Below, in pieces: positions 1 to 9,573 of a stretch of 64,000 nt of DNA. A model generated the notes under the pieces. The model had not been told where the DNA came from. It saw nothing but the letters and a program-made list of their open reading frames with translations, and did no database searches. This stretch comes from Leishmania martiniquensis (Eukaryota; Euglenozoa; Kinetoplastea; Trypanosomatida; Trypanosomatidae), in NCBI RefSeq assembly GCF_017916325.1, contig NC_090138.1:129001-193000 (forward strand), given 5' to 3'. Positions within the stretch are counted from its first letter, which is position 1; each line of letters opens with the position of its first letter. A program made the position numbers and the translations under genes.

Positions 1-1015
1 CGATCGTCAATGATTCATCTCATCTCTCTCCGCCTTCGCACATGGGCCTATGAATGTATGTCCCCCTCCTCCTCCTCCCCCTCTCTCTATCCCCATCCCG
101 TCATGCTTTCGCTTTGGCGCGCAGGAGGACACGTGCGGGCGCGTCTTGCCGCGTATGTAAGTGCCATCTCGAACACAGTCCGAGTTCGGGGGTGGAGAGG
201 GCTAAAAGAAAAAAAAAGCGGGTCGGCATCATCACATGTACGACTCTCAGTAGGCACGTGAGGCAGTGCGACGCGTGGACGTGCCCGTCGGAATCGCATG
301 CGGGACGCGCCTTGCCTCATGCGTCAACTTGGGGATAGGGGAAGGGAGAGCGCAGGTGCTGGAGAAGGAAGGCGATGAGCATCTCGTCTCTCCACCACCG
401 TTTGCTCACCCCGCCCCATTCGACCACCACCGCCACTGCCCAGCAGAGATGCCAGAAACACCCGGGCACGTGTCCACGTGCGGGCAATGCACACGTGCAC
501 TGTGCACGGTGTGCCGCCCTCCTATCACTCTTGCTCTCTCATGCCGCCTCACTACGATGGACTTGTTCGGCTTCCCCAACCCCCTTCCTCCTCCTCCCCC
601 CTCCCCTTCACACACACACACACCGTGCTCCCTCCCTCCCTCCCCGCCCCTTCTCTCGCACCATCATCAGTGAGCACTGCTTCGCCTGAGCTATCCTCTT
701 TCCCACTTCACTCCTCTGCTAAGCTTCTCTCGCCATCGACAAGGCATCCGCCGTGTTGCTTACGCGTACGTGCTTCGCCTGCCGACCGCCCACCTCTTAT
801 AAAGTTATATTTACCTATCCCCTGCGGTTGTTGCTGTTTCGCCTTCGGCTTGCCGATTGCGTATCCACACAGAGAAAGACAGTGACCAGCCCTGGGTCGT
901 CCGTGCATCCACGTGATCTGGCGTCCTCTCTTCCCATCCCCTCCCTCAGTCCTGCCAACCCCCGCCCACTGCGCACATCCTCGTATCACAGTAGCACTGT
1001 CCATCGCATCCGCAG
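1..1015. other. Intergenic region upstream of the acetate permease gene
   Basis: C/T-rich sequence with a (CA)n run at about 609-622 and no convincing coding region. Open frames here are short, overlap each other on both strands and have pyrimidine-driven composition. The last part (about 950-1015) is the probable 5' UTR of the gene starting at 1016. The upstream gene is outside the window. Confidence 0.7.
922..949 (+). promoter_or_regulatory. Polypyrimidine tract and trans-splice acceptor AG for the 1016 gene
   Basis: A pyrimidine tract at 922-947 runs directly into an AG at 948-949. This gives a 5' UTR of about 66 nt for the acetate permease mRNA. Spliced-leader addition at the first AG after a polypyrimidine tract is the general rule in trypanosomatids; the exact site is inferred. 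An alternative AG lies at 990-991. Confidence 0.55.
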
Positions 1016-1927
1016 ATGCCCGCTCCTAACAGCTTCAAGGATACAAGCCCTCGCGAGCCCATCCGCATGTCCTCCGGCAACGACCTGCGCCGATTTCATG
1101 AGAAGTATTCCGTCGCGAACGTGCCACCCTCATCTATCGGTCAGAAGGAACTTGCCAATGCGCGAAAGCGCATGTCATCAGCCCGCGAGCGCTCGCTGAA
1201 ACTGAAGCGGCAGCGTCTCCGTGAGCTGCAGGAATGGGAGTACCAGCAGGCAACTGCGCCGCGCAAGTCCGCGAACCCAGGCCCGCTCGGGCTGCTTGGC
1301 TTCGGTCTCTCGACAGTTTTGCTGAACCTGCACAATACCGGGAGCTTTCCGCTCTCCACGGTGATTGTTGCCATGGGCATCTGCCTCGGCGGAGGCGCGC
1401 AGTTCATCGCTGGCTTGCTTGAGTGGGTGCGCGGCAACACCTTCGCCTACGTTGCCTTCACCGCCTACGGCGCCTTCTGGCTCTCCCTCGTGTGCATCTG
1501 GCTGCTGCCGAACACGGCCGCCGGCAGCTCACTCATCGTGATGGCGGCGAGCGAGTACTTCGTAGGTGTCTACCTCGTCTTGTGGGGCATCTTTTCTTTG
1601 TTTATGTTCATGTGCACATTCCGCATGAACGTTGCCATCTTCCTGGTCTTCCTCACCGTGACGCTGCTGTTCCTGATGCTCGGTGGCGCGAACATGGCGA
1701 ACAACACGACGGCGCTCCATGCAGCCGGCTACGAGGGCATCATCTGCGGCTCGCTCGCCCTCTACCTCGCCTTTGCCGAGGTGCTGAACGAGGTGTGGGA
1801 CCGCACCATCCTGCCGGTGGTTCCAATGACACAGGTGCTCGAGTGGTTTGGCTCCAGCGAAAAGCCGGCGGAGGCGGTTGAGCTGAAGAATAGCGTGCAG
1901 CTGTCGAAGGACAATAAAAGCGATTAA
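1016..1927 (+). CDS. GPR1/FUN34/YaaH (SatP) family acetate/monocarboxylate transporter
   Basis: This 303-residue protein belongs to the acetate uptake/export family (bacterial SatP/YaaH, yeast Ady2/Gpr1). The family signature is clear: NPGPLGLLGFGLSTVLLNLH begins at residue 87, and a GGGAQFIAGLLEWVRGNTF block lies at about 124-142, followed by YGAFWLS. About six membrane segments fill residues 90-280. The first 85 residues are hydrophilic and basic (KLKRQRLRELQEW), longer than in bacterial members and probably cytosolic. The C-terminus is a short charged tail. Family members carry acetate and related short monocarboxylates, usually with protons; substrate and location (plasma membrane or organelle) are inference here. 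The ATG at 1016 is the first in frame after the predicted splice acceptor; a second in-frame ATG is at residue 18. It is the first gene of the + strand array. Confidence 0.93.
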   Translation: MPAPNSFKDTSPREPIRMSSGNDLRRFHEKYSVANVPPSSIGQKELANARKRMSSARERSLKLKRQRLRELQEWEYQQATAPRKSANPGPLGLLGFGLSTVLLNLHNTGSFPLSTVIVAMGICLGGGAQFIAGLLEWVRGNTFAYVAFTAYGAFWLSLVCIWLLPNTAAGSSLIVMAASEYFVGVYLVLWGIFSLFMFMCTFRMNVAIFLVFLTVTLLFLMLGGANMANNTTALHAAGYEGIICGSLALYLAFAEVLNEVWDRTILPVVPMTQVLEWFGSSEKPAEAVELKNSVQLSKDNKSD

Positions 1928-2485
1928 GCTGGTACCCGTCCCCGGGGAGAAGAGAGGACGCGGCAAGGGCAAAGCTGCCTCTCTGGCCCTTCTCTCACAC
2001 CCCGGTAAAACGCAAGCGCGCGGGCCTGAAGCGCGTCTCATCGCGGTCATTCAATGCAGGGCGGCCATTGGGGGAGTTCCGCGAGGAGAGGAGCGCGTTC
2101 CGGCGCACACGCATGTGAATCTATCTGTGAGGGAAGAGAGAGAGGGGGGGTAGCCGGCCGTCACCCACGCCGCTCGCCCACCCATGCCGGGCTGCGGAAG
2201 CGATGCGATCCCTCTTGTTCTCTTCTGAATTGTTTTTTTGCCTGCTTGTCTGAGCATCTTTCACCATTGCCCTCCCCCCTCCCCACCCCTCTGCCACGCT
2301 GCCGCCGCTCTGTCCATCTCCCTCTCCCTTTTGGCTTGCTCCGGAATGCAGTGGTGTGTCCCCCTCGTACAGGTTGTCGGTACTTCCGACCGTCTCTACC
2401 CTCGCCCCACCAGCACATCGGCGAGTGCGTGCGTCATTGGCCGCTGCTCTCTTTCTGTCCTCTCCTGCGCCTGACCGGCGGAGGC

Positions 2486-2510
2486 GGGCGGGTGGGTGGG
2501 TAGGTGGGGG
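2486..2510 (+). other. G-quadruplex motif
   Basis: Four GGG runs at 2486-2488, 2490-2492, 2494-2496 and 2498-2500 are separated by single bases, followed by another G run to 2510. Single-base loops are the most stable arrangement for a quadruplex. It lies on the transcribed + strand in the probable 3' UTR of the acetate permease mRNA, in surroundings that are otherwise pyrimidine-rich. That it folds or acts in the cell is inference. Confidence 0.7.
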
Positions 2511-3381
2511 CGCTCGCTTCCCTCAGTGTGTACGCCAGAGTACGCCTGTGTACGTATGTTTGTGTGTGTGTGGTTGCTGTCGTTGCTCACCTCTGGCTTC
2601 GTCGTCGGGCTTCGGCGTGCGCGCACGCTCCTCTCTCTCTCGCAGTCGCCGCAGATCTCATCTCCGCGTGCGTGCGCGATGGAGCGCGTTGCGGCGTGCA
2701 CCTTTCCTTTTTTGTGTGCTTCGTACCCTTGCTGTTTCCTCTCTGTGTGTATGGTTGTCCGTCCACACGCCACCAGACGTCCCACTGTGTGTCTGCGGTG
2801 TTGTGGCGGCCATGCACATTCACCTCACCCCTGGTATGACTCCCTCTCCCTCTCTTTCGACTGCATACACAAACACGCGCACGTACACAGCAGTTGGCCG
2901 CATACTATCGTTACATTTTTCATGCGGTGCGCCTCCCTCTCCCCTCCCCTCCCCTCCCCTCTTTCTCTCTCCCGCCCGACCAGGCGGGTTCGCCTCTATG
3001 GTGCCTTAGTCTTTACCCGTTGCCTCTCCCTCCCCTCCCTTTTTTTCTGTGTGTGTGTGCTGCTGTTAAACACGTGCAAGCGCCTCTTCGTCCTCTTCTT
3101 CTTGACTTTTCTGTCGGGCGTACGAACGTCTTCTCGTCTTCACCACCGCCTTCGCTCCCATTGCCTTTGTCTCGCCCACTCATCCACACCAGCCTAGCCC
3201 CTCCCTCCCTCCCACTTTTCATGGAGGGGGCGTGTCTCTTGGCAGGAACGTAATGTGTTGCTGTTGTTACCCATCGCTCAGCACCGCAGTCCTGCTCAAC
3301 AACCATGTGCAGGAGGCAGAGAGAGGAGGGGAAGGGACGTTCTGAGCCCCGGAGGCGCATGCACAGCACCACAGCATATTT

Positions 3382-3558
3382 CTTCCCTGTCCCTCTTCCC
3401 CCCTTTTTTCATATGTTCGTCTCCCTTTCTCCTGCCCCTCTCCCTCACCCCCCCTACACACGCGCGTCAGGGGATGGTGTGCGTGGGGGGGGTGAGGGAG
3501 AGGGGCAGGAGAAAGGGAGACGAACATATGAAAAAAGGGGGGAAGAGGGACAGGGAAG
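3382..3558. repeat. Long perfect inverted repeat (73-bp arms, 31-nt spacer)
   Basis: The left arm (3382-3454) and right arm (3486-3558) are exact reverse complements over 73 bp, checked base by base (position i pairs with 6940-i). The left arm is pyrimidine-rich and contains ttcatatgttcg; the right arm is its purine-rich complement. The spacer (3455-3485) can pair further with a few mismatches. In RNA this would form a very stable hairpin; in DNA it could extrude a cruciform. It sits in noncoding sequence 1.45 kb downstream of the acetate permease stop. Confidence 0.95.
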
Positions 3559-3856
3559 GCGTCGATGCATGGCGCCTCGGCACATTTCCGCGCGTGGACG
3601 GTGGGTGCCTTCAGTTTTTTTTATATTGTGTGTGCAGAGGAAGAGGGGCGCTCCGCTCATCGTGGTCCTCTTCTCCCTTTCACACACTCCTCCTCGTTTG
3701 CCGTTCGGTGTTGACATGCGTGCGAGCTCTGTATAGGAGAGGGAGACACTTCTTCGTCGGCAGGGCGCGTCGCACTCACACACGCGAGAAGGACCACCGA
3801 CAGCCGTGACAATGGCAGGGACGACCTCGCTACCCCCTTTGCGTGAGCCTGTCCGA

Positions 3857-3874
3857 GTGTGTGTGTGTGTGTGT
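3857..3874. repeat. (GT)n microsatellite
   Basis: Dinucleotide repeat in the intergenic region; the complement reads (CA)n. Confidence 0.9.
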
Positions 3875-4727
3875 GGAGGGAGGTCTTAAGCCGGGACCAA
3901 GGGCGAATCGGCCTTCAAGAAGCGAGGAAGAGGTGGGGGCTGAGCGTAGTTGTGGTGCGCGGCAGGGGGGCGCATCCTATACGCGCGTCCACGCCCTCGC
4001 GCACTCCCTCCTGTAGCGGGAAAGGGGGAGTGAACGAGGGCAGAGAGGGGAGGTGTCGACGTGGCGCCCCTTTTGCTGTTGGGCCAGTGCTGTCTAGTGC
4101 ACGTCTTCGCCTGCGTCGTCGGCGTCTATCCTCTCTTCTCTCGACCTCATCCAGCCACGCACGCACGCACCGTCACACGCACACACCGTCACAGAGTAAA
4201 GAGGGGGGAAATTTTAAGAAAACGCAAAGAAACTTTTATTTTTGTTCGACGTCTCTTCTGATCCTTCAAAACGGTGAAAAAAAAGTGGACGAACAGAAAA
4301 CAAAAAAAACGGCGCCGCGCACTGCAGGCCCGCATCGTGCAGGGCAGCGGCGATCTCTTTTAGTCGCTTTTTCTCGCTGGCGAATGGCGGGACGGAGGCG
4401 GGGGGCGCGTCGCCGTCTGCGGCGACGTCAAACTTCACCACGCAGCTCTCTGTGTACTCTTGCGTGGAGGCGCCTGTGTGACGCGGTGCTGACTTGCTTG
4501 TAGAGAAAGCGGAACGCCACTTCGTTTCATGTGTCTGTCTGTGCTGCCACAACCGCAGTCAGTCTGCCGATTCCTCTAACGCATTCCTATCACATCCTTC
4601 GCTATCACGCCCACCCCTCCGTCTGTTGGCTCACTCTCTCCTACGTGCGGGACACGATACGGGCACGCGCCTTTGATGCCGCGTATATATCCATGTATAC
4701 ATGCGCGTTGGCGCTGTGGGCGTCACC

Positions 4728-4744
4728 CACACACACACACACAC
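4728..4744. repeat. (CA)n microsatellite
   Basis: Dinucleotide repeat in the intergenic region upstream of the FLVCR-like gene. Confidence 0.9.
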
Positions 4745-5052
4745 TCCCTCTTATGATAGCATACGTGGTGGAGCAACGGCACCCGCCGCTCGCCCTTTCC
4801 CCTTCCCCTCCCCCCTCCCCTCCACTAACAGCGAGACAGCTTACAGACAGTGAGAAGCGAAGAAGTTTAAGCAGAAAAAGGGGTGGAATAAAATTAAAAG
4901 AAGGCACACATCATATACACGCCGCCGGACACGCACACCCATCGCCTTCCTCGCACGCTCTGTACCGTCTCCCCTCCCCCGCCCTTTTTTTGTGCTCGCT
5001 TCTGCCGCCCTCGTGCGCGTATGCCTGTGGGTGAGAACGGAAGGCACGAACG

Positions 5053-5072
5053 TCTATCTCTCTCTCCCGCAG
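5053..5072 (+). promoter_or_regulatory. Polypyrimidine tract and trans-splice acceptor for the FLVCR-like gene
   Basis: An almost uninterrupted pyrimidine tract (5053-5070) is followed by AG at 5071-5072. This predicts a 5' UTR of about 177 nt before the ATG at 5250. A second pyrimidine tract just before the ATG (about 5200-5242) is not followed by an AG before the start codon. Confidence 0.6.
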
Positions 5073-5249
5073 TCCCTCAGGCAAGCTCGACCTGCTGCAT
5101 TCGTTTTCGGCGAAACGGTGAAGCGCGCCCTACACGCAGACGCTTCGGCAGGTGCCAATCGTGTGAAGACGGAACGCAAAAAGCGCTTCCTCAGTTGTAA
5201 CTGTTTTTTTTTCACCATCTCTCTCGCCCGCCGGCATCTTCTCTGACGC

Positions 5250-7298
5250 ATGCCGGTAGACAGCAGCGATCCGCACCTCCGCTATGCGGAGGGTGGTGTG
5301 CAGCAAGCGTCCGCACCTGTCATGGCCAAGACACTGTCAAGCACGGTTCTGGCGTACGCGCAGCGTGAGGAGGAGAATCACCTCGATGATGCCGCGCTCG
5401 TCGCCGCAATGGATGACGAGGACGCTGACCCGATGCTGCACCCGGCCCAGGCCCGCGCGCTCTCCCACATTGAGCAGCGCGAGGAGGACCGCCTGCGCGG
5501 CGACCCGTGGCGCTTCGTGGTGGCTCCGATCTTTTGCCTTCTTTCCATCTCCAACGCCATGCAGTGGATCGCCTTCGCGCCCATAGTGGACGAGGTGCGC
5601 GCATACTTCAACATGAGCGCGACGCAAGTCAACTTCCTAGCCACCACCTACGTGATTGCCTATGTTGTCATCGTCTTCCTCAGCTGCAAGCTGTACGAGG
5701 TGGCTGGCATCAAGATGGGGGTTCTGCTTGCCGCCGCGGCGAACGCGCTTGGTGCGCTGCTGAAGGTCATCGCCCTCTACGCGTGGCCTAACGCCGCCCT
5801 GCTGTACATCGCGCAGGTCTTCAACAGCTTCACGGAGGTGCTCACGATCGCCACGCCGCCGCTCATCTCGAACCGTTGGTTCCCGGAGAGCGAACGCATG
5901 GTGGCAAACACCATCATGTCCTCGGCGCTTAACTTCGGCTGCGGCATTGGCGTCCTCATCCCGACGTTCTTCGTGGGTCCGGCGAAGCAGTCGAAGCGGG
6001 ACTTTGGGAACTTTTTCTTCTTCCACTTTGGCTGTGCGGCGCTGGCACTACTGCTCGTCATCTTTTTATTCCCCAAGAAGCCGCGCTACGCCGCCAGCCA
6101 CGTGGCGGCGCGGCAGCAGACGTGCGAGGAGCGCCGCCTGCGCGCCCTGGACCATGTGCTGCACCGCCAGCACAGCGACGAGGAAGAGGAGCGACTCGGC
6201 AATCCGCCGCCTCGGCGGGGCGACGGGAAGAAGCGAGCGAAGGACGCCGACGGCAGCAACAAAAACGAGCCGCTTTCGGCTGGCGTGACGGACGTCTGCG
6301 AAGACTGCAGCTGCGACGGCGCCGTTGCGGGCAATCTGTGCGCCAACGACAGCGGCGCAGCCGTGGTGCACCTCACAGACGCGATACAAAACGCAGAAGA
6401 GGAAAGCGACATGGAGGAGCCGGAGGTGCAGCCGGTGAATGTCTTCTCCGTGCTGATGGACTGCTTCCGCGAGTGCCGCAACAACTGGTCCTTCATTCTC
6501 CTGACCATCAGCTCCGCCGCGGAGCTGGGCCTCATCTGGGGTGTGGCGACGGTGCTGCCACAGATGCTGGCCCCGTACGGTGTGAGTGAGGCCATCTCCG
6601 GCTGGATCGGCTTCCTCAACCTTGTGCTTGGCACCGTTATTTGCCCCTTCTTTATGCCGCTCGTGGACCGCTACGGCCGCCGCTACAAACTGCTCTTGTG
6701 CGCCCTCTCGGTAGTGGTGGTGGTGGTGCTGTTGCTGCTCACCCTGCTCCTGCACTTCGGCCCACCCGTGCACGAGGATGGGAGGTATTACGTTGCGGCC
6801 GTCTTTGTGCTGTGGGGCGGCGTGGCGGGGATTTGCCAGAACTTTATGATGCCACTCATGTTCGAGTACGTGGTGGAGCTGACGTTCCCCATGGCGGAGA
6901 GCACGTCGGCGCCGGTGCTGACGTGGAGCGCGTGCCTGACGAACTTTCTGCTCACCCTGATCTTTGGCGAGGTGCTGACCGACACGCCGACAGAGGAAAG
7001 GGCTCTGCGCACCTTCATCGGTGCCACTGTAGTCTCCGCTATTGGCTGCATGACGCTCTTCCTGACGAAGCCGCTCACGAAGCGCACCGACTACGAGAAG
7101 CGTCAGATCGAGGCCCTCGAGCAGCGCAAGGTGCGCCTGCAGGCGGCGGCGGCGGCGGCGAACCTGGACGAGGCTTGTCAGCCGCATGTCACCGAAGGCG
7201 CGGCGGTGGACATGTCAGCATCGCACTCGTCGGTGCAGCGTCGCGGCTCTGCCGACAGCCACCAGGGTCTCGGCACTACGAAGGTCAAGAAGGACTGA
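5250..7298 (+). CDS. FLVCR-like major facilitator superfamily transporter
   Basis: This 682-residue, 12-segment MFS protein resembles the FLVCR group (heme/choline transporters in animals; FLVCR-type heme transporters are described in Leishmania). The first about 85 residues are acidic and cytosolic. TM1 contains SISNAMQWIAFAPIVDEV, matching the SNAFQW region of FLVCRs; TM2-TM6 run to about residue 274 and end in PKKPRYAAS. A large hydrophilic loop (about 275-410) holds KKRAKDADGSNKNE and a Cys-rich CEDCSCDGAVAGNLC stretch. TM7-TM12 follow, with the MFS motif DRYGRRYK between TM8 and TM9 and the FLVCR-like MFEYVVELTFPMAES in the C-terminal half. The tail is basic then Ala/Ser-rich. Substrate is inferred from family only; heme, choline or another solute is possible. 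The ATG at 5250 is the first in frame after the predicted acceptor. Confidence 0.86.
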   Translation: MPVDSSDPHLRYAEGGVQQASAPVMAKTLSSTVLAYAQREEENHLDDAALVAAMDDEDADPMLHPAQARALSHIEQREEDRLRGDPWRFVVAPIFCLLSISNAMQWIAFAPIVDEVRAYFNMSATQVNFLATTYVIAYVVIVFLSCKLYEVAGIKMGVLLAAAANALGALLKVIALYAWPNAALLYIAQVFNSFTEVLTIATPPLISNRWFPESERMVANTIMSSALNFGCGIGVLIPTFFVGPAKQSKRDFGNFFFFHFGCAALALLLVIFLFPKKPRYAASHVAARQQTCEERRLRALDHVLHRQHSDEEEERLGNPPPRRGDGKKRAKDADGSNKNEPLSAGVTDVCEDCSCDGAVAGNLCANDSGAAVVHLTDAIQNAEEESDMEEPEVQPVNVFSVLMDCFRECRNNWSFILLTISSAAELGLIWGVATVLPQMLAPYGVSEAISGWIGFLNLVLGTVICPFFMPLVDRYGRRYKLLLCALSVVVVVVLLLLTLLLHFGPPVHEDGRYYVAAVFVLWGGVAGICQNFMMPLMFEYVVELTFPMAESTSAPVLTWSACLTNFLLTLIFGEVLTDTPTEERALRTFIGATVVSAIGCMTLFLTKPLTKRTDYEKRQIEALEQRKVRLQAAAAAANLDEACQPHVTEGAAVDMSASHSSVQRRGSADSHQGLGTTKVKKD

Positions 7299-7381
7299 GT
7301 AGCAAGGACTGCAGAGGAAGGCGCGCGTGTGGCACCCGAATTCGACGCACCCCGGTCTCTATCTCTGCAGCGCCCCCCCCT

Positions 7382-7395
7382 CTAACCCTAACCCT
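7382..7395. repeat. Short telomere-like CCCTAA repeat
   Basis: The sequence ctaaccctaaccct contains two and a third units of the complement of the kinetoplastid telomere repeat TTAGGG. It lies 84 bp after the FLVCR-like stop codon. It is short enough to be chance. Confidence 0.6.
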
Positions 7396-7648
7396 CCCCC
7401 GTCCCTCTTGGGTTCGCGCGAAGGGGCCTGCGTACACACATGAGTACGCGAGTGCTACGCGGGCATGGGCATGGACCTCTCCTCTCGCCTCCCTTTCTTC
7501 CCTTTTAATTCTGTTCCGCCTCGCATGGCTGCCATGTAGACTTCGGCAGTCTGTATGTGTCTGAATATGAACCTCTGTGCTGCTGCTGCTGGTGGCAGGT
7601 GGCGATGACGGGTGCCTCTGTTTCTGAAGCTCACCACTTCTCTCTCTT

Positions 7649-7684
7649 TGTGTGTGTGTGTGTGTGTTTGTGTGTGTGTGCGCG
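7649..7684. repeat. (TG)n microsatellite with one interruption
   Basis: A nearly pure TG/GT tract with one TTT interruption, in noncoding sequence. Confidence 0.9.
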
Positions 7685-8277
7685 CTTGAGAGTGGTGAGT
7701 GGAGCCTTTCTACGCCACCTCTGCGCGCTCTCTCCCTCTCCCCCCGCACGTTTCCATGATCGCGCACTTGTTCGCAGCGGTGATGGGCAGTGTTCGGCTC
7801 TCCTCCCTCTGTAGCGACGTGGCGGCGGCTCTGCTGTTCCGCAGCCGCTTTCCCCATCGCGCGTGGGGCCTCGCCTTCCCTCCGCCTCACTTCATGCTTC
7901 GCGTCCCCTCCGTTTAGCCGCGCCTCCTCCCCCCTCGTCTGCCCGCGCTCTCCCACGCGCAAATTGTGCGAATCCCAACGAGGCTCTCTCTGTGTCGGTG
8001 TGTCTGTGGGCCCACCCCCCTCCCCCCGCACGCACATACGCGTATGTGTACTCAGTTGTGTCAGCGGAGGGGCACCTGTGCCGATGGACGCCACAGCCGT
8101 GGAACAGAGCTCCGCCGGCTGCGAAGGGGGAGGGGGGATGACCTTGCGGGTGACGGGTGGGAATGAGAGCAGAGAGGAAAAGGGCATCGCCGCTGCTCTG
8201 TGGTCCACGGATCCGCGCATGCGCTCGCGCACAAGCGGAGGTTGGCTGTCGCACGCATCGCTGCCTTCCCCCCCCCT

Positions 8278-8309
8278 CACACACACACACACACACCACC
8301 ACCACCACC
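8278..8309. repeat. (CA)n followed by (CCA)n
   Basis: A CA run passes directly into a CCA trinucleotide run. It is noncoding. Confidence 0.9.
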
Positions 8310-9414
8310 CTCTCTTCCTCTCACCGTGACGTCGCCGCCGACTCTCTGAGTCTCTTCTGTCTGCAAAAGCGCTCCGGCCCCCTCCCCCTCCCCTCTCTCT
8401 GTCTCTCTCTTTCGCGGTGCGTGCAGACTTGTTAACGAAGAGAGGGGCAGAAAGCGGCGGGGAGCGTGCGCGCACGTACACGCGCGCGCGGCAGAGGGGA
8501 GAGGAGGAAGGGGACGGAGTGTCTCTTCGGAAGGCGCAAATGGAAACGGACGTGGCCCATATATATAAAGATGTCTCGCGGCAGGAGCGCACGCACGACC
8601 GGCATCCGCACTGCCGTGCGCCGATGGCGCAGATAGCTCAACGAAGATGGAAGAAAGCGAATCATTTTTTTCTTCACAGCAGCCATAACAGAGAAAAAGA
8701 GGGAGAGGGACGGAGAGCGGTGCTGCAAGGCGGCGCTCGACACACGTCGAGAAGGCGCGAGACCGCCCGATAGAGCTGCCCGCCATTTTTTTTAGTCTGG
8801 CCTCTCTCTCCTCTGTCCCTTTCCATCTCGCGTGCGGTTGTTTACGCGGCACGGCCGCTGCTGTCTGTGTGTGTGTGGCGCGCCGGACACGTGTGTCGAC
8901 GCACAAATACGCATGCGCTTTTGCCCTGCGAGGCTGCCACGACAGCGACCGCCATGTCTGGGGAAGGACACCATTTCGTGCGCATCTGCTTCCCTTTCCT
9001 CGTTGTACCGCCCTTTCAATAGATCGACAACGCACACAGACATACAGACACACACACGCACACACAGAGGGTCACTGGCACGGATCTTCGTCAGATTCTC
9101 GCGCCCATACAGACATACGCATAGACCCCAGACGCCAACACACACGCACACACAGTCTTGAGCGCCCTCACCTCCTCGTACAGTTCATAGCACACGACCA
9201 TACAGACACACAGGCGCCCTCATACATTGATACAGTCTCCCTTTTTTTTTGCGTGCCTGAGAGGGGCTCCCATTTACGTCGTCCCTCCTCACAGAAACCT
9301 TCTGCCGCACCCCTTCTCGCACAGACACAGAGAGAGAGAAATACAGACACACAGAGAGTGTGCGTGTGTGTGTGTCTGTGTGCGCGTAAGGAGACGCACA
9401 TTGTCTCTCTTTAG

Positions 9415-9520
9415 CTGCTTTTGTTTTCCTTGTTGGTCGTCTGCACTGCTAACGTCCGCACCGGTCACAACGCCGCTTCCCTTGTCGCCCCGCGCCCGTG
9501 GCCGCGGCGACATCCGACAG
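9415..9520 (+). promoter_or_regulatory. Polypyrimidine tract and probable trans-splice acceptor for the 9574 gene
   Basis: A T-rich pyrimidine tract begins at 9415. The first AG after it is at 9519-9520, 53 nt before the ATG at 9574. An earlier AG at 9413-9414 also follows a pyrimidine run and is an alternative. Either choice leaves 9574 as the first in-frame ATG; the open frame upstream of it starts with TTG, not ATG. Confidence 0.5.
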
Positions 9521-9573
9521 CATCGGCGCCCACGTCGACACAGAGACATACGCAGACGCGCAGAAGAGGCGTA

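Larger units (their letters stand above)
1928..5249. other. Long intergenic region with hairpin and G-quadruplex motif
   Basis: No gene is supported in these 3.3 kb. The region contains a four-run G-quadruplex motif (2486-2500), a perfect long inverted repeat (3382-3558), a (GT)n tract (3857-3874), an (AC)n tract (4728-4744) and A-rich stretches (about 4200-4320 and 4850-4905). Open frames on the + strand are translations of CT/GT repeats. One stretch on the - strand (about 4330-4450) has protein-like composition and is discussed as a finding. The first part is probably the 3' UTR of the acetate permease mRNA and the end is the 5' UTR of the FLVCR-like gene. Confidence 0.65.
7299..9573. other. 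Intergenic region
   Basis: No gene is supported in these 2.3 kb. The sequence is C/T-rich with strong (GT)n/(CA)n tracts, two telomere-like CCCTAA units (7382-7395), a (CCA)n stretch (about 8294-8309) and a mixed-composition segment (about 8420-8780). A long open frame on the - strand (7285-8592) is only the purine-rich complement and reads as Arg/Glu/Gly/His-Thr repeats. Confidence 0.7.

Noticed and set aside
6066..7187. 373-codon - strand open frame opposite the FLVCR-like gene
   Set aside because: Shadow of the transporter coding region, with no protein-like segment.
8278..8309. Short tandem repeats as a possible CRISPR-like array
   Set aside because: They are microsatellites without unique spacers, in a eukaryotic genome.
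7285..8592. 435-codon open frame on the - strand
   Set aside because: It is the purine-rich complement of C/T-rich intergenic sequence, reads as Arg/Glu/Gly and His-Thr repeats, runs against the cluster and has no recognisable segment.
9421..9573. N-terminal extension of the 1722-aa protein
   Set aside because: The frame is open but starts with TTG and overlaps the polypyrimidine tract; the first ATG is 9574.
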